Shown here: positions 1-8,379 of the stretch, in pieces | How positions within the stretch are numbered: position 1 is the first letter of the stretch | Layout: every line of letters begins with the position of its first letter | Source of the DNA: an uncultured Oscillospiraceae bacterium | Lineage (GTDB): Bacteria > Bacillota > Clostridia > Oscillospirales > Oscillospiraceae | Assembly: GCA_944387015.1 (NCBI GenBank) | Contig: CALXDH010000015.1 | Coordinates: forward strand, 1 to 59,135 | Direction of reading: 5' to 3' | DNA: 59,135 nt | Position numbers and translations under genes: made by a program | Notes under the pieces: generated by a model | Told to the model about the DNA's origin: nothing | Seen by the model: only the letters and a program-made list of their open reading frames with translations | Database searches by the model: none

Positions 1-1
1 T

Positions 2-77
<76 letters not shown>

Positions 78-111
78 TTTTCAATTCGCTGCTCTCGAAG
101 TCAGCTTAGTT

Positions 112-140
112 ATAATAGCACGCCTTGCAGTAAAATGCAA
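112..140 (-). promoter_or_regulatory. Promoter of tRNA-Pro
   Basis: On the minus strand a -35 box TTGCAT (135-140) and a -10 box TATTAT (112-117) are separated by exactly 17 bp, about 35 bp upstream of the tRNA-Pro 5' end. This is a good vegetative sigma-A type promoter. Confidence 0.7.
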
Positions 141-195
141 CACCTTTTTTCATTTTTTTCAAAATTTTTTCTTGTAAGGAATTTTGGAATCTCTG

Positions 196-225
196 TTGAC
201 AAACCCCCTGAGGATATGCTATTAT
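196..225 (+). promoter_or_regulatory. Promoter of the tRNA-Ser pair
   Basis: TTGACA (196-201) and TATTAT (220-225) with an 18 bp spacer lie about 37 bp upstream of the first tRNA-Ser. It probably drives both serine tRNAs, which are only 23 bp apart and share the terminator after the second. Confidence 0.75.
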
Positions 226-262
226 ACCATAAGTGTTCAAGAGGAGGACAACCTCCCGTTAT

Positions 263-350
263 GGAGAGATGTCCGAGTGGTTGAAGGAACCGGTCTTGAA
301 AACCGGCGACGCGCAAGTGTCCGTGGGTTCGAATCCCACTCTCTCCGCCA
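263..350 (+). tRNA. tRNA-Ser (anticodon TGA)
   Basis: Class II tRNA with a long variable arm. Acceptor GGAGAGA pairs with TCTCTCC, the anticodon stem CCGGT/ACCGG encloses a loop with anticodon TGA, the T loop reads TTCGAAT, and CCA is encoded. It decodes UCA and related codons. Confidence 0.96.
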
Positions 351-373
351 CATTTTTTAATTTCATATGATTT

Positions 374-466
374 GCAGAAGTACCCAAGAGGCCGAAGGGG
401 CTCCCCTGCTAAGGGAGTAGGGTGGATAAAACCGCCGCGAGGGTTCAAATCCCTCCTTCTGCGCCA
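374..466 (+). tRNA. tRNA-Ser (anticodon GCT)
   Basis: Second class II tRNA. Acceptor GCAGAAG pairs with CTTCTGC, the anticodon stem CTCCC/GGGAG encloses CTGCTAA (anticodon GCT), the variable arm is long, the T loop reads TTCAAAT and CCA is encoded. It decodes AGC/AGU serine codons and is likely co-transcribed with the preceding tRNA-Ser. Confidence 0.96.
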
Positions 467-467
467 G

Positions 468-503
468 CTCGCCGCAAGTGATATGCTTGCGGCGAGTTTT
501 ATT
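468..503 (+). terminator. Rho-independent terminator after tRNA-Ser pair
   Basis: An 11-bp stem (CTCGCCGCAAG with CTTGCGGCGAG) around a 7-nt loop is followed by TTTTATTATTT, directly after the CCA of tRNA-Ser(GCT). Confidence 0.85.
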
Positions 504-528
504 ATTTCTGTACGCGCCTCTTTTTTTA

Positions 529-562
529 GAGCCTCCCGAAAAAGCTTCTTTTCGGGAGGCTC
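529..562. other. 14-bp perfect hairpin between tRNA genes and the MATE operon
   Basis: GAGCCTCCCGAAAA (529-542) pairs perfectly with its complement at 549-562 around a 6-nt loop. It lies 55 bp past the stop codon of the minus-strand MATE gene, so it could end that operon. There is no T-tract after it on either strand in the right polarity, so it is called a hairpin only. Confidence 0.5.
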
Positions 563-616
563 CAACAGTTAAAGCAGCGCCAAACATCTGCCCGCCGTAT
601 TTGACGGATGAAAACC

Positions 617-2008
617 TCATCCCTTTCCATCCGTTTCTTTACGCCCCTCCACAGCCGGTCGATATTTCCGGTACACATAAAACGACAGAATTACCGTCAG
701 TGTGTCCGCCGTCACCTGGGACCAGACGATCCCATACATTCCGATGACCGCATTCAGGAGAAGCAGCATCGGGATATTGAACACCAGCCATCTAGTCACA
801 CCCAGAAACAGGGAGATTCTGCCCCGCCCAAAGGCCTGGAAAACATAGACAGTAAAGAAGCTCAAAAACATCAGCGGCGTAGCCAGCACACGGATCCGCA
901 AAAACTCGGAAGCCAGCGCCACCGTCTGCGTATCCGAAATGAACAGATGTGCAAATTGGACAGCAAAGAGTTCATAAAGCGCAATGCTGACCACCGCGAC
1001 AATCAGTCCTAACCGTCGGGCCAGACGAATGGTGTCCTCCATCCGGCGCTCATTCCCCGCAGAGTAATTATACGCCACCAAGGGCATCATTCCCTGGCAG
1101 ATGCCGATGCCCACATTCAGCGGGAACCGTTCAACTTTCAGAACGATCCCCACCGCAGCCAGTGCCAAATCGTTGTAAGAAACCATCAGCTTGTCGATGA
1201 TCACATAATCCAAATCAAAGAGGAATGAAGTAATGGCAGATGGTATACCCACGCCAAAAACAGCCAGGATGCTGTCCCTGCGGGGCAGTCCTCCCTTTGG
1301 GGAGAACGTGACCACCGAGCCCCGTCCCATCCGCGCCAGCACCACCGCGAAGAAGAGGAACGCGATGCAGTTGGAAATGCAGGTAGCAAGTCCTGCCCCC
1401 AATACCTCCCGGCCGTCCGGCAGCAGTACGAACATGAACAGCGGATCCAGTGCAATATTCAAAAGGCCGCCCAAGATAATGCCCGCACTGGCCTCCCTGG
1501 ATCTGCCGATGCTGCGGATCAGATTCGCCAGAACATTGGAGAGCACGGTAGGGATCCCTCCGATCACGATCACACACAGAGCATATTGTCTGGCATATCC
1601 ATAGGTATTTGCCCCGGCGCCAAGAAGTGCGAGGACCGGTTCCATAAAAAATGCGATTCCCGCCGCAAACAGCGCCGCAATGGTAAGGCCCAGATACAGA
1701 GAAAACGCGCTGACTCTCCTGGCCTCCGCCTCCTGCTCCTGTCCCAAGAGACGGGAGATCAGAGAACCACCGCCGATCCCGGCCAGACCCGCCAGGCAAA
1801 GCGTGATATTGAACACCGGCAAGATCAAAGAGGTTCCTGCCACCATGTAGGGGTTGTTGGTTTTTCCCACGAAAAAGGTATCCGCCATGTTATAGATCAG
1901 AACGATCAGCTGGCTGGAGATCGCCGGAAGAATCATCTTCCGCAGAGCAGTCGGCACAGGAAGATTCGCAAACACATCTTCCCGCGCAAGGCTCATGTTT
2001 GCTTGCAT
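617..2008 (-). CDS. MATE-family efflux transporter (second of two)
   Basis: 463 residues, the usual MATE/NorM length, with about 12 predicted membrane segments in two similar halves. It belongs to the multidrug and toxin extrusion superfamily, Na+- or H+-driven exporters of the cytoplasmic membrane. The N-terminal segment around IYNMADTFFVG and the GIGGGSLISRLLG motif are typical. The ATG at 2008 is preceded by AGGTG with 7-nt spacing, which beats the internal ATG at codon 5. It lies 99 bp downstream of another MATE gene in the same direction, so it is probably on the same FMN-riboswitch-controlled transcript. The substrate cannot be told from sequence. Confidence 0.9.
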   Translation of the reverse strand: MQANMSLAREDVFANLPVPTALRKMILPAISSQLIVLIYNMADTFFVGKTNNPYMVAGTSLILPVFNITLCLAGLAGIGGGSLISRLLGQEQEAEARRVSAFSLYLGLTIAALFAAGIAFFMEPVLALLGAGANTYGYARQYALCVIVIGGIPTVLSNVLANLIRSIGRSREASAGIILGGLLNIALDPLFMFVLLPDGREVLGAGLATCISNCIAFLFFAVVLARMGRGSVVTFSPKGGLPRRDSILAVFGVGIPSAITSFLFDLDYVIIDKLMVSYNDLALAAVGIVLKVERFPLNVGIGICQGMMPLVAYNYSAGNERRMEDTIRLARRLGLIVAVVSIALYELFAVQFAHLFISDTQTVALASEFLRIRVLATPLMFLSFFTVYVFQAFGRGRISLFLGVTRWLVFNIPMLLLLNAVIGMYGIVWSQVTADTLTVILSFYVYRKYRPAVEGRKETDGKG

Positions 2009-2107
2009 TGTACAACACCTGCGCTTTCTGAGAATTCGCCGGCAGCCATCGCCGCCTTCCGCCGCAGAACGTGATCATCCCTGTCCGCTATGGTTCCTAT
2101 CCTCCGA

Positions 2108-3499
2108 TCATTGGCCGGCCGCTTCTCCATCCAGCCACCCCTGCTGTCTCCATTTTCTGAACTCATGCCGCGCAAGGATCAAAGAGATGAAGAAGGAGGC
2201 GACATCAGCAATGGGAACAGCAATCAATGCACCGGCCAATCCAAACCGCGGGGCCAGAAAAAGCGCCAGCGGAATCAGGACAACTGCCTGCCGGACAACA
2301 GGCAGAGCCAGGGCTTTGAGGGGCTGTCCAATACTTTGGAAGAAAGACGTTGTTGTCATATGCAGACCATATACTAAAAAGCCCATCATATACAGGCGGA
2401 AAATGAAAGCGCAGGCATCCAGGTAAACGGTATCCCCTGTCACAAAAAGAGAGCCGATAACCCGCGGGATCCCCTGATAAACGGCAAACCATCCCACAGA
2501 CACCAGCAGCGCAATCGAGGACGCCATTTTGTACGTTCTCTGCACCCGTACAAACTGTTTTGCGCCGAAATTATAACTGTTGATGGGCTGGGTCGCCGAA
2601 GAGACTCCTACAAACATGGCGTGTGCGATCTGATAGACCTTCATCAGCGCCCCATAGACCGACAGCGCCACGTCACTGCCGAAGGGCATGGCTGCTCCGT
2701 ACTGCTTCATCAGGTTGTTCATCGTGACCTGTACGACAGCGGTCATGATCTGCGTCAGGAAGCTGGGAAATCCCAGCCGGAAAATTTGCAGCGCCACAGA
2801 AGGGGTGGGGCAAAGCCACTTTTTGCGCACACGAACCGTTTGCAGGCACTTCAGGCGGGAAAGGCAGAGGATGCCGGAAGCCGCTTCTCCAATCACGGTG
2901 GCGATTCCCGCTCCCACTACCCCCATATGAAAGCCGAAGATCAAAATCGGGTCCAGAATCAGGTTGATCGCCGCTCCCAGCATCATGGCCTTCATGGCAA
3001 ACTTGGGATTTCCGTCGGCGCGGATCATAGCGGTCAAGGCAGAACTGAACATCAAAAACGGCAGGCCCAATATGATCACACGGGTATACGCCAGAGCCGC
3101 CTGAAAAGATGTGCACGTCGCTCCAAACAGCAGGACGATCTGCCTGGCAAAGAGACTTCCCAAAAGCCCCAGCAAGACTCCGGCACTCAGCAGCAGCGTT
3201 GCCGTCTGGCTGATGATCCTGTCCGCGGATTCCTGATCCTTCCGGCCCAAATACAGATTCAAATTTGCCGCGCAGCCGTCTCCGATCATGAGTGCCACGG
3301 CGATGGTCACAATGGTCAGCGGAAATGCCACATTGGTGGCGGCCATTCCCGTGATGCCCACTCCCTGCCCCACAAAGATCTGATCGACAATATTGTACAG
3401 GTAATTGACCAGAAGCGTCAGTGTGGTGGGAATGGAATATTTCCGGAGCAGTTGCGGGATCGGTGCGGTTGCCAGCGGATTGGCGGTGTTGGTTTCCAT
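2108..3499 (-). CDS. MATE-family transporter under an FMN riboswitch
   Basis: 463-residue MATE transporter with about 12 membrane segments. The YNIVDQIFVG region in segment 1 and the LYLGRKD loop are family hallmarks. The start ATG follows a strong GGGGG ribosome site. Its 5' leader carries an FMN aptamer and a terminator (3564-3762), so expression should fall when FMN is abundant. FMN riboswitches normally govern riboflavin synthesis or uptake, so by inference this protein may move riboflavin, a flavin precursor or a flavin analogue rather than act as a generic drug pump. The family alone cannot show direction of transport or substrate. It is similar in size and type to the MATE gene that follows it. 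Confidence 0.9.
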   Translation of the reverse strand: METNTANPLATAPIPQLLRKYSIPTTLTLLVNYLYNIVDQIFVGQGVGITGMAATNVAFPLTIVTIAVALMIGDGCAANLNLYLGRKDQESADRIISQTATLLLSAGVLLGLLGSLFARQIVLLFGATCTSFQAALAYTRVIILGLPFLMFSSALTAMIRADGNPKFAMKAMMLGAAINLILDPILIFGFHMGVVGAGIATVIGEAASGILCLSRLKCLQTVRVRKKWLCPTPSVALQIFRLGFPSFLTQIMTAVVQVTMNNLMKQYGAAMPFGSDVALSVYGALMKVYQIAHAMFVGVSSATQPINSYNFGAKQFVRVQRTYKMASSIALLVSVGWFAVYQGIPRVIGSLFVTGDTVYLDACAFIFRLYMMGFLVYGLHMTTTSFFQSIGQPLKALALPVVRQAVVLIPLALFLAPRFGLAGALIAVPIADVASFFISLILARHEFRKWRQQGWLDGEAAGQ

Positions 3500-3563
3500 C
3501 GTGAATACCCCCTTTTTGTGATAACACCGGATCGACCGGTACAGGGCATCGATGGCGTGTCAT

Positions 3564-3600
3564 GCAAAAAAACATCCGGTGCCGCAGGACACCGAATGTT
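3564..3600 (-). terminator. Riboswitch expression-platform terminator
   Basis: On the minus strand AACATTCGGTGTC pairs with GGCACCGGATGTT (13 bp, two G-U) around CTGC and is followed by seven T. It sits between the FMN aptamer and the MATE start codon, the place of a transcription-terminating expression platform. Confidence 0.85.
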
Positions 3601-3654
3601 ACTGACATTGCAGCTCTTCGTTGATGAGAGACACACACATTCGACCCCATGCGT

Positions 3655-3762
3655 GTTTTCTTCTCCCTTCCAGACCAGCTGTTGGCTCCGGGATCTCACC
3701 GGATTAGCATTGCGCTCGCGGGCTTTACCGCCAGTAGAGAACATCTCATTTCCGAAGAAAAC
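3655..3762 (-). promoter_or_regulatory. FMN riboswitch (RFN element)
   Basis: The minus strand carries conserved RFN blocks in order: a closing stem TTTTCTTC with GAAGAAAA, the segment CTGGCGGTAAAGCCCGCGAGC split across the P3 region (core GGCGGTAAAGCCCGCGAG), CCGGTGAGATCCCGG, CCAACAG, and GTCTGGAAGGGAGAAGA. This is the FMN aptamer that binds flavin mononucleotide. With the downstream terminator it forms an OFF switch. It controls MATE transporters here, not rib biosynthesis genes. Confidence 0.93.
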
Positions 3763-3770
3763 TTTTGGTT

Positions 3771-3799
3771 ATTGTATCATAGGAAAACAGGGCTGTCAA
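3771..3799 (-). promoter_or_regulatory. Promoter of the FMN-riboswitch transcript
   Basis: TTGACA (3794-3799) and TACAAT (3771-3776) on the minus strand with a 17 bp spacer, immediately upstream of the aptamer. Near-consensus, so control should lie in the riboswitch rather than in initiation. Confidence 0.85.
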
Positions 3800-3879
3800 A
3801 CCCGCCCTTCCACGGCAGTGCGGCAATTGACAATCCCGGGGCGGAATGGTACGCTCTTTCCTATCGAGGAGGTAGTGAC

Positions 3880-4554
3880 ATGTACCGCATTTTTCTGGTG
3901 GAGGATGATGAGACCATTGCCGGTGCTGTGGCCCGGCATCTGGAGGGCTGGGGCTACACCGTCCGCTGCGCCCAGGCGTTTGACCGTGTCCTTCAGGAGT
4001 TTGCCGCCTTCGATCCTCAGCTCGTGCTGCTGGACATCGCCCTTCCCTTTTTCAACGGCTACCACTGGTGCCAGGAGATCCGCAGGATCTCCAACGTGCC
4101 CATTTTGTTCCTGACCTCCGCCGGAGACAGCGTCAACACCGTCATGGCCATGCAGCTGGGCGGTGATGACCTGCTGGCAAAGCCCTTTGATCTGCAGGTC
4201 CTCTCTGCTAAAGTCCAGGCCATGCTGCGCCGGGCCTATGATTTCGGCCCACCCGCGCAGCTGCTTCAATGCGGCGGAGCGGTGCTGAACGTATCCGACG
4301 GTACTTTGACCGCCGCCGGGCAGCGGGTGGAGCTGACCCGCAACGAGTTCCGTATTTTGCAGATGCTGTTGGAGCGAAAGGGGCAGATCGTCAGCCGAGA
4401 GGCACTGATGACCCGGCTGTGGGAGTCTGACAGCTTTGTAGACGAAAACACGCTCACTGTCAATGTCGGCCGATTGCGGCGAAAGCTGGAGGCCGCGGGG
4501 CTGCCGGAGCTGATCCGCACCCGAAAGGGCGAAGGCTATCTGGTGGAGGAATGA
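3880..4554 (+). CDS. BceR-type OmpR-family response regulator
   Basis: 224 residues: receiver domain (about 1-120) with the acidic pair D9/D10, phosphoacceptor D52 in LVLLDIALPF and the conserved Lys in LLAKPF, then an OmpR/PhoB winged helix. The ATG at 3880 is preceded by GAGGAGG at good spacing, and the upstream reading frame lacks a better start. It is followed after 3 nt by a short sensor kinase and then a BceAB transporter, so it is a peptide-antibiotic stress regulator. A BceR-like inverted repeat just upstream of the transporter genes is its likely target. Confidence 0.93.
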   Translation: MYRIFLVEDDETIAGAVARHLEGWGYTVRCAQAFDRVLQEFAAFDPQLVLLDIALPFFNGYHWCQEIRRISNVPILFLTSAGDSVNTVMAMQLGGDDLLAKPFDLQVLSAKVQAMLRRAYDFGPPAQLLQCGGAVLNVSDGTLTAAGQRVELTRNEFRILQMLLERKGQIVSREALMTRLWESDSFVDENTLTVNVGRLRRKLEAAGLPELIRTRKGEGYLVEE

Positions 4555-4557
4555 TCC

Positions 4558-5541
4558 ATGGTGCTTCTGGCGTATTTGAAACGGCAGTGGAAACTGCTGC
4601 TTCTCCTTTTGGGGATCGTCGGTGTATTCGCAGCCGTGTTTTCCCTGTACGACCTGCCGCTGGAGGCGGTGGGATACGCGGCAGTATTGTGTTTGGTGCT
4701 TGGGGGCGTGTTGTTTCTTCTGGGTTTCTGGAGGTTTCGCTCCCGGCATCACCAACTCCGGCGCCTGCTGGACCAGGCAGAAGGACCCGTGCTGCCGCTT
4801 CCTCCCGCCGGCGACCTGCTGGAATCAGACTACCAGGCACTTCTGAGGGCAGTCGCTGCTCATCGGACCCGTCTTCTGGCTAAGGAGCGGGACAAACTGG
4901 AGGATATGACGGATTATTATACGCTCTGGGCCCATCAGATCAAGACCCCCATCGCCGCGGCAGGGCTGCTGCTTCAGGAGGCTCCTCCGCCCCGGGAAGC
5001 GCTGGAAGCAGAGCTTTTGAAGATCAGCCAGTATGTGGACATGGTGCTGGGGTATCTGCGGCTGGACAGCGACTCCACCGACTATGTCTTTCAGGACACA
5101 GACCTGAACGCCCTGGTACGGCAGGCAGTGCGGAAATTCGCACGGCTGTTCATATTAAAGCACATCACTTTGGATTTTCGGGAGACGGACCGCATCGTTC
5201 TCACAGACGGCAAATGGCTCACCTTTGTGGTGGAGCAGCTTCTCTCCAACGCGCTGAAATACACCCCTGCCGGAGGAACTGTCCGCATCTATGGGGATGG
5301 CGAAACCCTGGTCATCGCAGATACCGGCATCGGTATCCGGGAAGAGGATCTTCCCCGGATCTTTGAGAAGGGCTTCACCGGGTACAACGGCCGGGCGGGT
5401 CAAAAATCCACCGGTATCGGACTTTACCTGTGCTGTCGGGTAACGGAAAAGCTGAACCACGATCTGACCATCGTCTCCCGGCCGGGCCAGGGCACCATTG
5501 CCCGGCTGGACCTGAGCCGGGAAAAGCGGACCATGGAGTGA
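4558..5541 (+). CDS. BceS-type intramembrane-sensing histidine kinase
   Basis: 327 residues. Two membrane helices close together (about 9-28 and 35-55) leave almost no extracellular loop, so it is an intramembrane-sensing kinase. The H-box reads LWAHQIKTPI, the N box LLSNALKYTP, the G1 box IADTGIGI and the G2 box STGIGLYL. Bce-type kinases do not sense the antibiotic themselves but monitor the partner ABC transporter, which here is encoded directly downstream. Start ATG 4558 follows the regulator stop by 3 nt, so translation is coupled. Confidence 0.93.
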   Translation: MVLLAYLKRQWKLLLLLLGIVGVFAAVFSLYDLPLEAVGYAAVLCLVLGGVLFLLGFWRFRSRHHQLRRLLDQAEGPVLPLPPAGDLLESDYQALLRAVAAHRTRLLAKERDKLEDMTDYYTLWAHQIKTPIAAAGLLLQEAPPPREALEAELLKISQYVDMVLGYLRLDSDSTDYVFQDTDLNALVRQAVRKFARLFILKHITLDFRETDRIVLTDGKWLTFVVEQLLSNALKYTPAGGTVRIYGDGETLVIADTGIGIREEDLPRIFEKGFTGYNGRAGQKSTGIGLYLCCRVTEKLNHDLTIVSRPGQGTIARLDLSREKRTME

Positions 5542-5545
5542 TTCC

Positions 5546-5619
5546 TTACAAAAATGTAAGTTACGGAGCCGGACTGTAAGCCAGGACGATGGCAGACAGT
5601 CCGGTTTTTCCGCTATACT
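5546..5619 (+). promoter_or_regulatory. BceR-type operator and promoter of bceAB-like genes
   Basis: TTACA-AAAA-TGTAA (5546-5559) is a perfect inverted repeat matching the known BceR-box pattern TNACA-N4-TGTAA, 4 nt after the kinase stop codon. A -10 box TATACT lies at 5614-5619 with no good -35 box, as expected of an activator-dependent promoter. The operator centre is about 70 bp upstream of the likely start site. Confidence 0.75.
5569..5609 (+). terminator. Terminator between kinase and transporter genes
   Basis: CCGGACTGT (5569-5577) pairs with ACAGTCCGG (5596-5604) and is followed by TTTTTC. It would end the regulator-kinase transcript so that the transporter is expressed mainly from its own BceR-driven promoter immediately downstream. 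Confidence 0.7.
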
Positions 5620-5651
5620 GGAGCCATCCCAAGGCAAGGAGGCTTTTTCTT

Positions 5652-6419
5652 ATGGCACTGCTGGAAGTACAGCATCTGCAAAAAATCTATACCACCCGGT
5701 TCGGCGGCAATCAGGTCCGGGCCCTCTCCAATGTGAATTTCTCTGTGGAGCCGGGCGAATATGTAGCCATCATGGGGGAATCCGGCTCCGGCAAGACCAC
5801 GCTTTTGAACATTCTGGCAGCGTTGGACCGGCCCACCGCCGGGGAGGTCTTTTTAAACGGGAAGGCCCTCTCCGACATCCGCGAGAGAGATCTGGCAGCC
5901 TTCCGCCGTTCTCATCTGGGATTCGTATTCCAGGACTTCAACCTGCTGGATACCTTCTCCCTTCAGGATAATATTTTCCTGCCTCTGGTGCTGGCGGGCA
6001 GCGACTACCAGACCATGCGCAGGCGGCTTGAGCCCATCGCGGAGCAGTTGGGCATCACAGACATTCTCTCCAAATATCCCTACGAGGTCTCCGGCGGTCA
6101 GAAGCAGCGTGCCGCCGTGGCCCGGGCACTCATCACCGATCCCCAGATCATCCTGGCCGACGAGCCCACCGGTGCGCTGGATTCCCGGGCCTCGGACAAT
6201 CTGCTGGACCTTTTCGGAGAAGTCAATGCGGGAGGTCAGACCATCCTGATGGTCACCCATTCGGTAAAGGCTGCCAGTCATGCGGGCCGGGTACTGTTCC
6301 TCCGGGACGGCGAGGTGTACCACCAGCTCTATCGGGGCGGAGAGAGCCGGGAGAGCCAGTTCCGCCGCATCTCCGATACCCTGACGGTCCTGGCAGAGGG
6401 AGGCGGGGCCCATGCGTAA
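5652..6419 (+). CDS. BceA-type ABC transporter ATPase
   Basis: 255 residues. Walker A GESGSGKTT, Q-loop VFQDFNLL, signature VSGGQKQR, Walker B IILADEPTGALD and H-loop THS are all intact. It powers the adjacent BceB-type permease, a complex that frees lipid II-cycle intermediates from peptide antibiotics such as bacitracin. The ATG at 5652 follows AAGGAGG; an upstream in-frame ATG at 5589 would lie inside the terminator and promoter, so it was not used. It overlaps the permease start by 8 nt. Confidence 0.94.
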   Translation: MALLEVQHLQKIYTTRFGGNQVRALSNVNFSVEPGEYVAIMGESGSGKTTLLNILAALDRPTAGEVFLNGKALSDIRERDLAAFRRSHLGFVFQDFNLLDTFSLQDNIFLPLVLAGSDYQTMRRRLEPIAEQLGITDILSKYPYEVSGGQKQRAAVARALITDPQIILADEPTGALDSRASDNLLDLFGEVNAGGQTILMVTHSVKAASHAGRVLFLRDGEVYHQLYRGGESRESQFRRISDTLTVLAEGGGAHA

Positions 6420-8379
6420 GTCCGGTTTCTTCCCCCGGCTGGCCCTGGTAAACCTGCTGCGCAACGGCCGGTACTACGGTCCCTATCTTCTCTCCTGCAG
6501 CGGCACTGCCGCCATGTTCTACATTCTCCGCTACCTGACGGAAAGCGACATCGTCGCCTCCGTCCGGGGTGCCGCGTATCTCCAGAGCCTGATGTATCTG
6601 GGGTGCATCGTGGTGGCTCTCTTTTCCTGCGTTCTGCTGCTCTATGCCAACAGCTTCGCCATGAAGCAGCGTCAGCGGGAGCTGGGACTTTACAACATCC
6701 TCGGGCTGGAAAAACGGCACATCGCCCTGCTGTGTCTGTGGGAGACCCTTTACTGTGCCCTGGCCTCCATTGCGGGCGGTATCACCGCCGGCATCCTCCT
6801 CAGCAAGCTGACACTGCTGCTGTTGCTCCAAATCGCCCGGCTTCCGGTGGAATTTGGTTTTGAGATCAGCAGCAGGGGCATTGCGGACACCGCCGCCCTC
6901 TTTGCCGCCCTCTTTGCTCTGACACTGGTGTGCAATCTGGTCCGCATCGGCCGGTCCCGCCCCGTGGAGCTGCTCCGCAGTGCATCTGCCGGGGAGCGGG
7001 AGCCCAAAACCAGACGGCTGCTGGCGGTGCTGGGCCTGTTGACCACAGGGGGCGGGTACTTCCTCTCCTGGAAGGTGCACAACCCCATAGAGGCCCTGGT
7101 CCTCTTTTTCCTGGCGGTAGTGCTGGTGATGATCGGTACCTACTGCCTGTTCACTGCCGGTTCCGTGGCAGTGCTGAAGGCCCTGCGGGCAAACCCCAGT
7201 TACTACTACCAGACCCGGCACTTCACTGCCGTGGCGGGCCTTTTGCACCGGATGAAGCAAAATGCCGTGGGCCTTGCCAATATCTGCATCCTCTCCACTA
7301 TGGTACTGGTGACCGTGTCCACCACCGTTACCCTCTACCAAAGCTGCGAGGAGACATTGGACCAGATGTACCCCTACGACATCCAGGTGGTCCAGTATCT
7401 CACCGGCTACGATGAGGATGTGGAGCTGCCCACATCAGAAGATGTCCTGGACCAGGCGGAGGAAACCTTGGCCGCTTCCGGCCGGACCGCGTCTTATTTC
7501 AGCTGGCTCAACCTGGCAGAGGGCCGGTGCTGGTACAGCGGCAACACCCTCCAGTGGGAGACAGGGACCGAGGTCCGTCTGCGGCTGGTAACAGCGGAGG
7601 ATTATGCCCGCTGTACCGGCCGGAACGTCCCGCTGGCAGCAGACCAGGTACTCGCCTATACCGATGGGCTGGATTTGCCGGATACTTTTTATATCGGTTC
7701 CCTCCCCCTCCATGTGGCACAGCGCCTGGAGGACGATCTGCCGATCAACGGCAGCACACGCGTCGGCTACGAGGTCTCCCTGGTGACGCTGGTGGTGGCA
7801 GACCGGACGGCTCTGGAAGCGGTCATGGCTCAGTCTTTCGGCGACAATTTCTCCGAAGAATTCCTGATCCAGATGGATGTGGACGGCACAGGGGAAGAAA
7901 AACTGGCCCTGTCAGAGGCGTTTCTCAACGGTATTTCCGGAGAAGGCGTGGCCGTCAACAGCCGTCAGGGCAACGCCGCAGACCTCTATGCTATGTACGG
8001 CGGATTTTTGTTCCTTGGCATCTTCCTGGGACTGCTGTTCCTGCTGGCCACAGCCCTCATCATCTACTACAAGCAGATCTCCGAAGGATATGAAGACCAA
8101 CGCCGCTACCAGATCCTGCGGCAGGTGGGCATGACGGACCGGGAAGTCCGCGCCTCTATCCACACCCAGATCCTGCTGGTGTTCTTTCTGCCTCTGGGCA
8201 CTGCAGGCATCCACACGGCGGCTGCCTACCCCATGGTATCCAAGCTGCTGGAACTGTTCCAGTTCACCCGTACCGGGCGTTATGCACTTTGCACGGCAGG
8301 GACCCTGGCGGTGTTCTGTGCCGTCTATGCGCTGGTTTATGGTCTGACGGCCCGTGCTTACCGGCGGATCGTGGCGTAG
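6412..8379 (+). CDS. BceB-type ABC permease
   Basis: 655 residues with ten predicted membrane helices and one large extracellular domain (about residues 310-525) between helices 7 and 8, the hallmark of BceB/FtsX-type peptide-resistance permeases. The N-terminal half carries an FtsX-like core with the ELGLYNILGLEKRHI coupling region. With the ATPase it should form the detoxification and sensing complex for the upstream kinase. It starts within the last codons of the ATPase gene and is followed 77 bp later by a strong terminator. Antibiotic specificity cannot be read from sequence. Confidence 0.93.
   Translation: MRKSGFFPRLALVNLLRNGRYYGPYLLSCSGTAAMFYILRYLTESDIVASVRGAAYLQSLMYLGCIVVALFSCVLLLYANSFAMKQRQRELGLYNILGLEKRHIALLCLWETLYCALASIAGGITAGILLSKLTLLLLLQIARLPVEFGFEISSRGIADTAALFAALFALTLVCNLVRIGRSRPVELLRSASAGEREPKTRRLLAVLGLLTTGGGYFLSWKVHNPIEALVLFFLAVVLVMIGTYCLFTAGSVAVLKALRANPSYYYQTRHFTAVAGLLHRMKQNAVGLANICILSTMVLVTVSTTVTLYQSCEETLDQMYPYDIQVVQYLTGYDEDVELPTSEDVLDQAEETLAASGRTASYFSWLNLAEGRCWYSGNTLQWETGTEVRLRLVTAEDYARCTGRNVPLAADQVLAYTDGLDLPDTFYIGSLPLHVAQRLEDDLPINGSTRVGYEVSLVTLVVADRTALEAVMAQSFGDNFSEEFLIQMDVDGTGEEKLALSEAFLNGISGEGVAVNSRQGNAADLYAMYGGFLFLGIFLGLLFLLATALIIYYKQISEGYEDQRRYQILRQVGMTDREVRASIHTQILLVFFLPLGTAGIHTAAAYPMVSKLLELFQFTRTGRYALCTAGTLAVFCAVYALVYGLTARAYRRIVA

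Noticed and set aside
529-562. Hairpin as a terminator for the MATE operon
   Set aside because: The stem is perfect but no T run follows on the minus strand; listed only as a hairpin.
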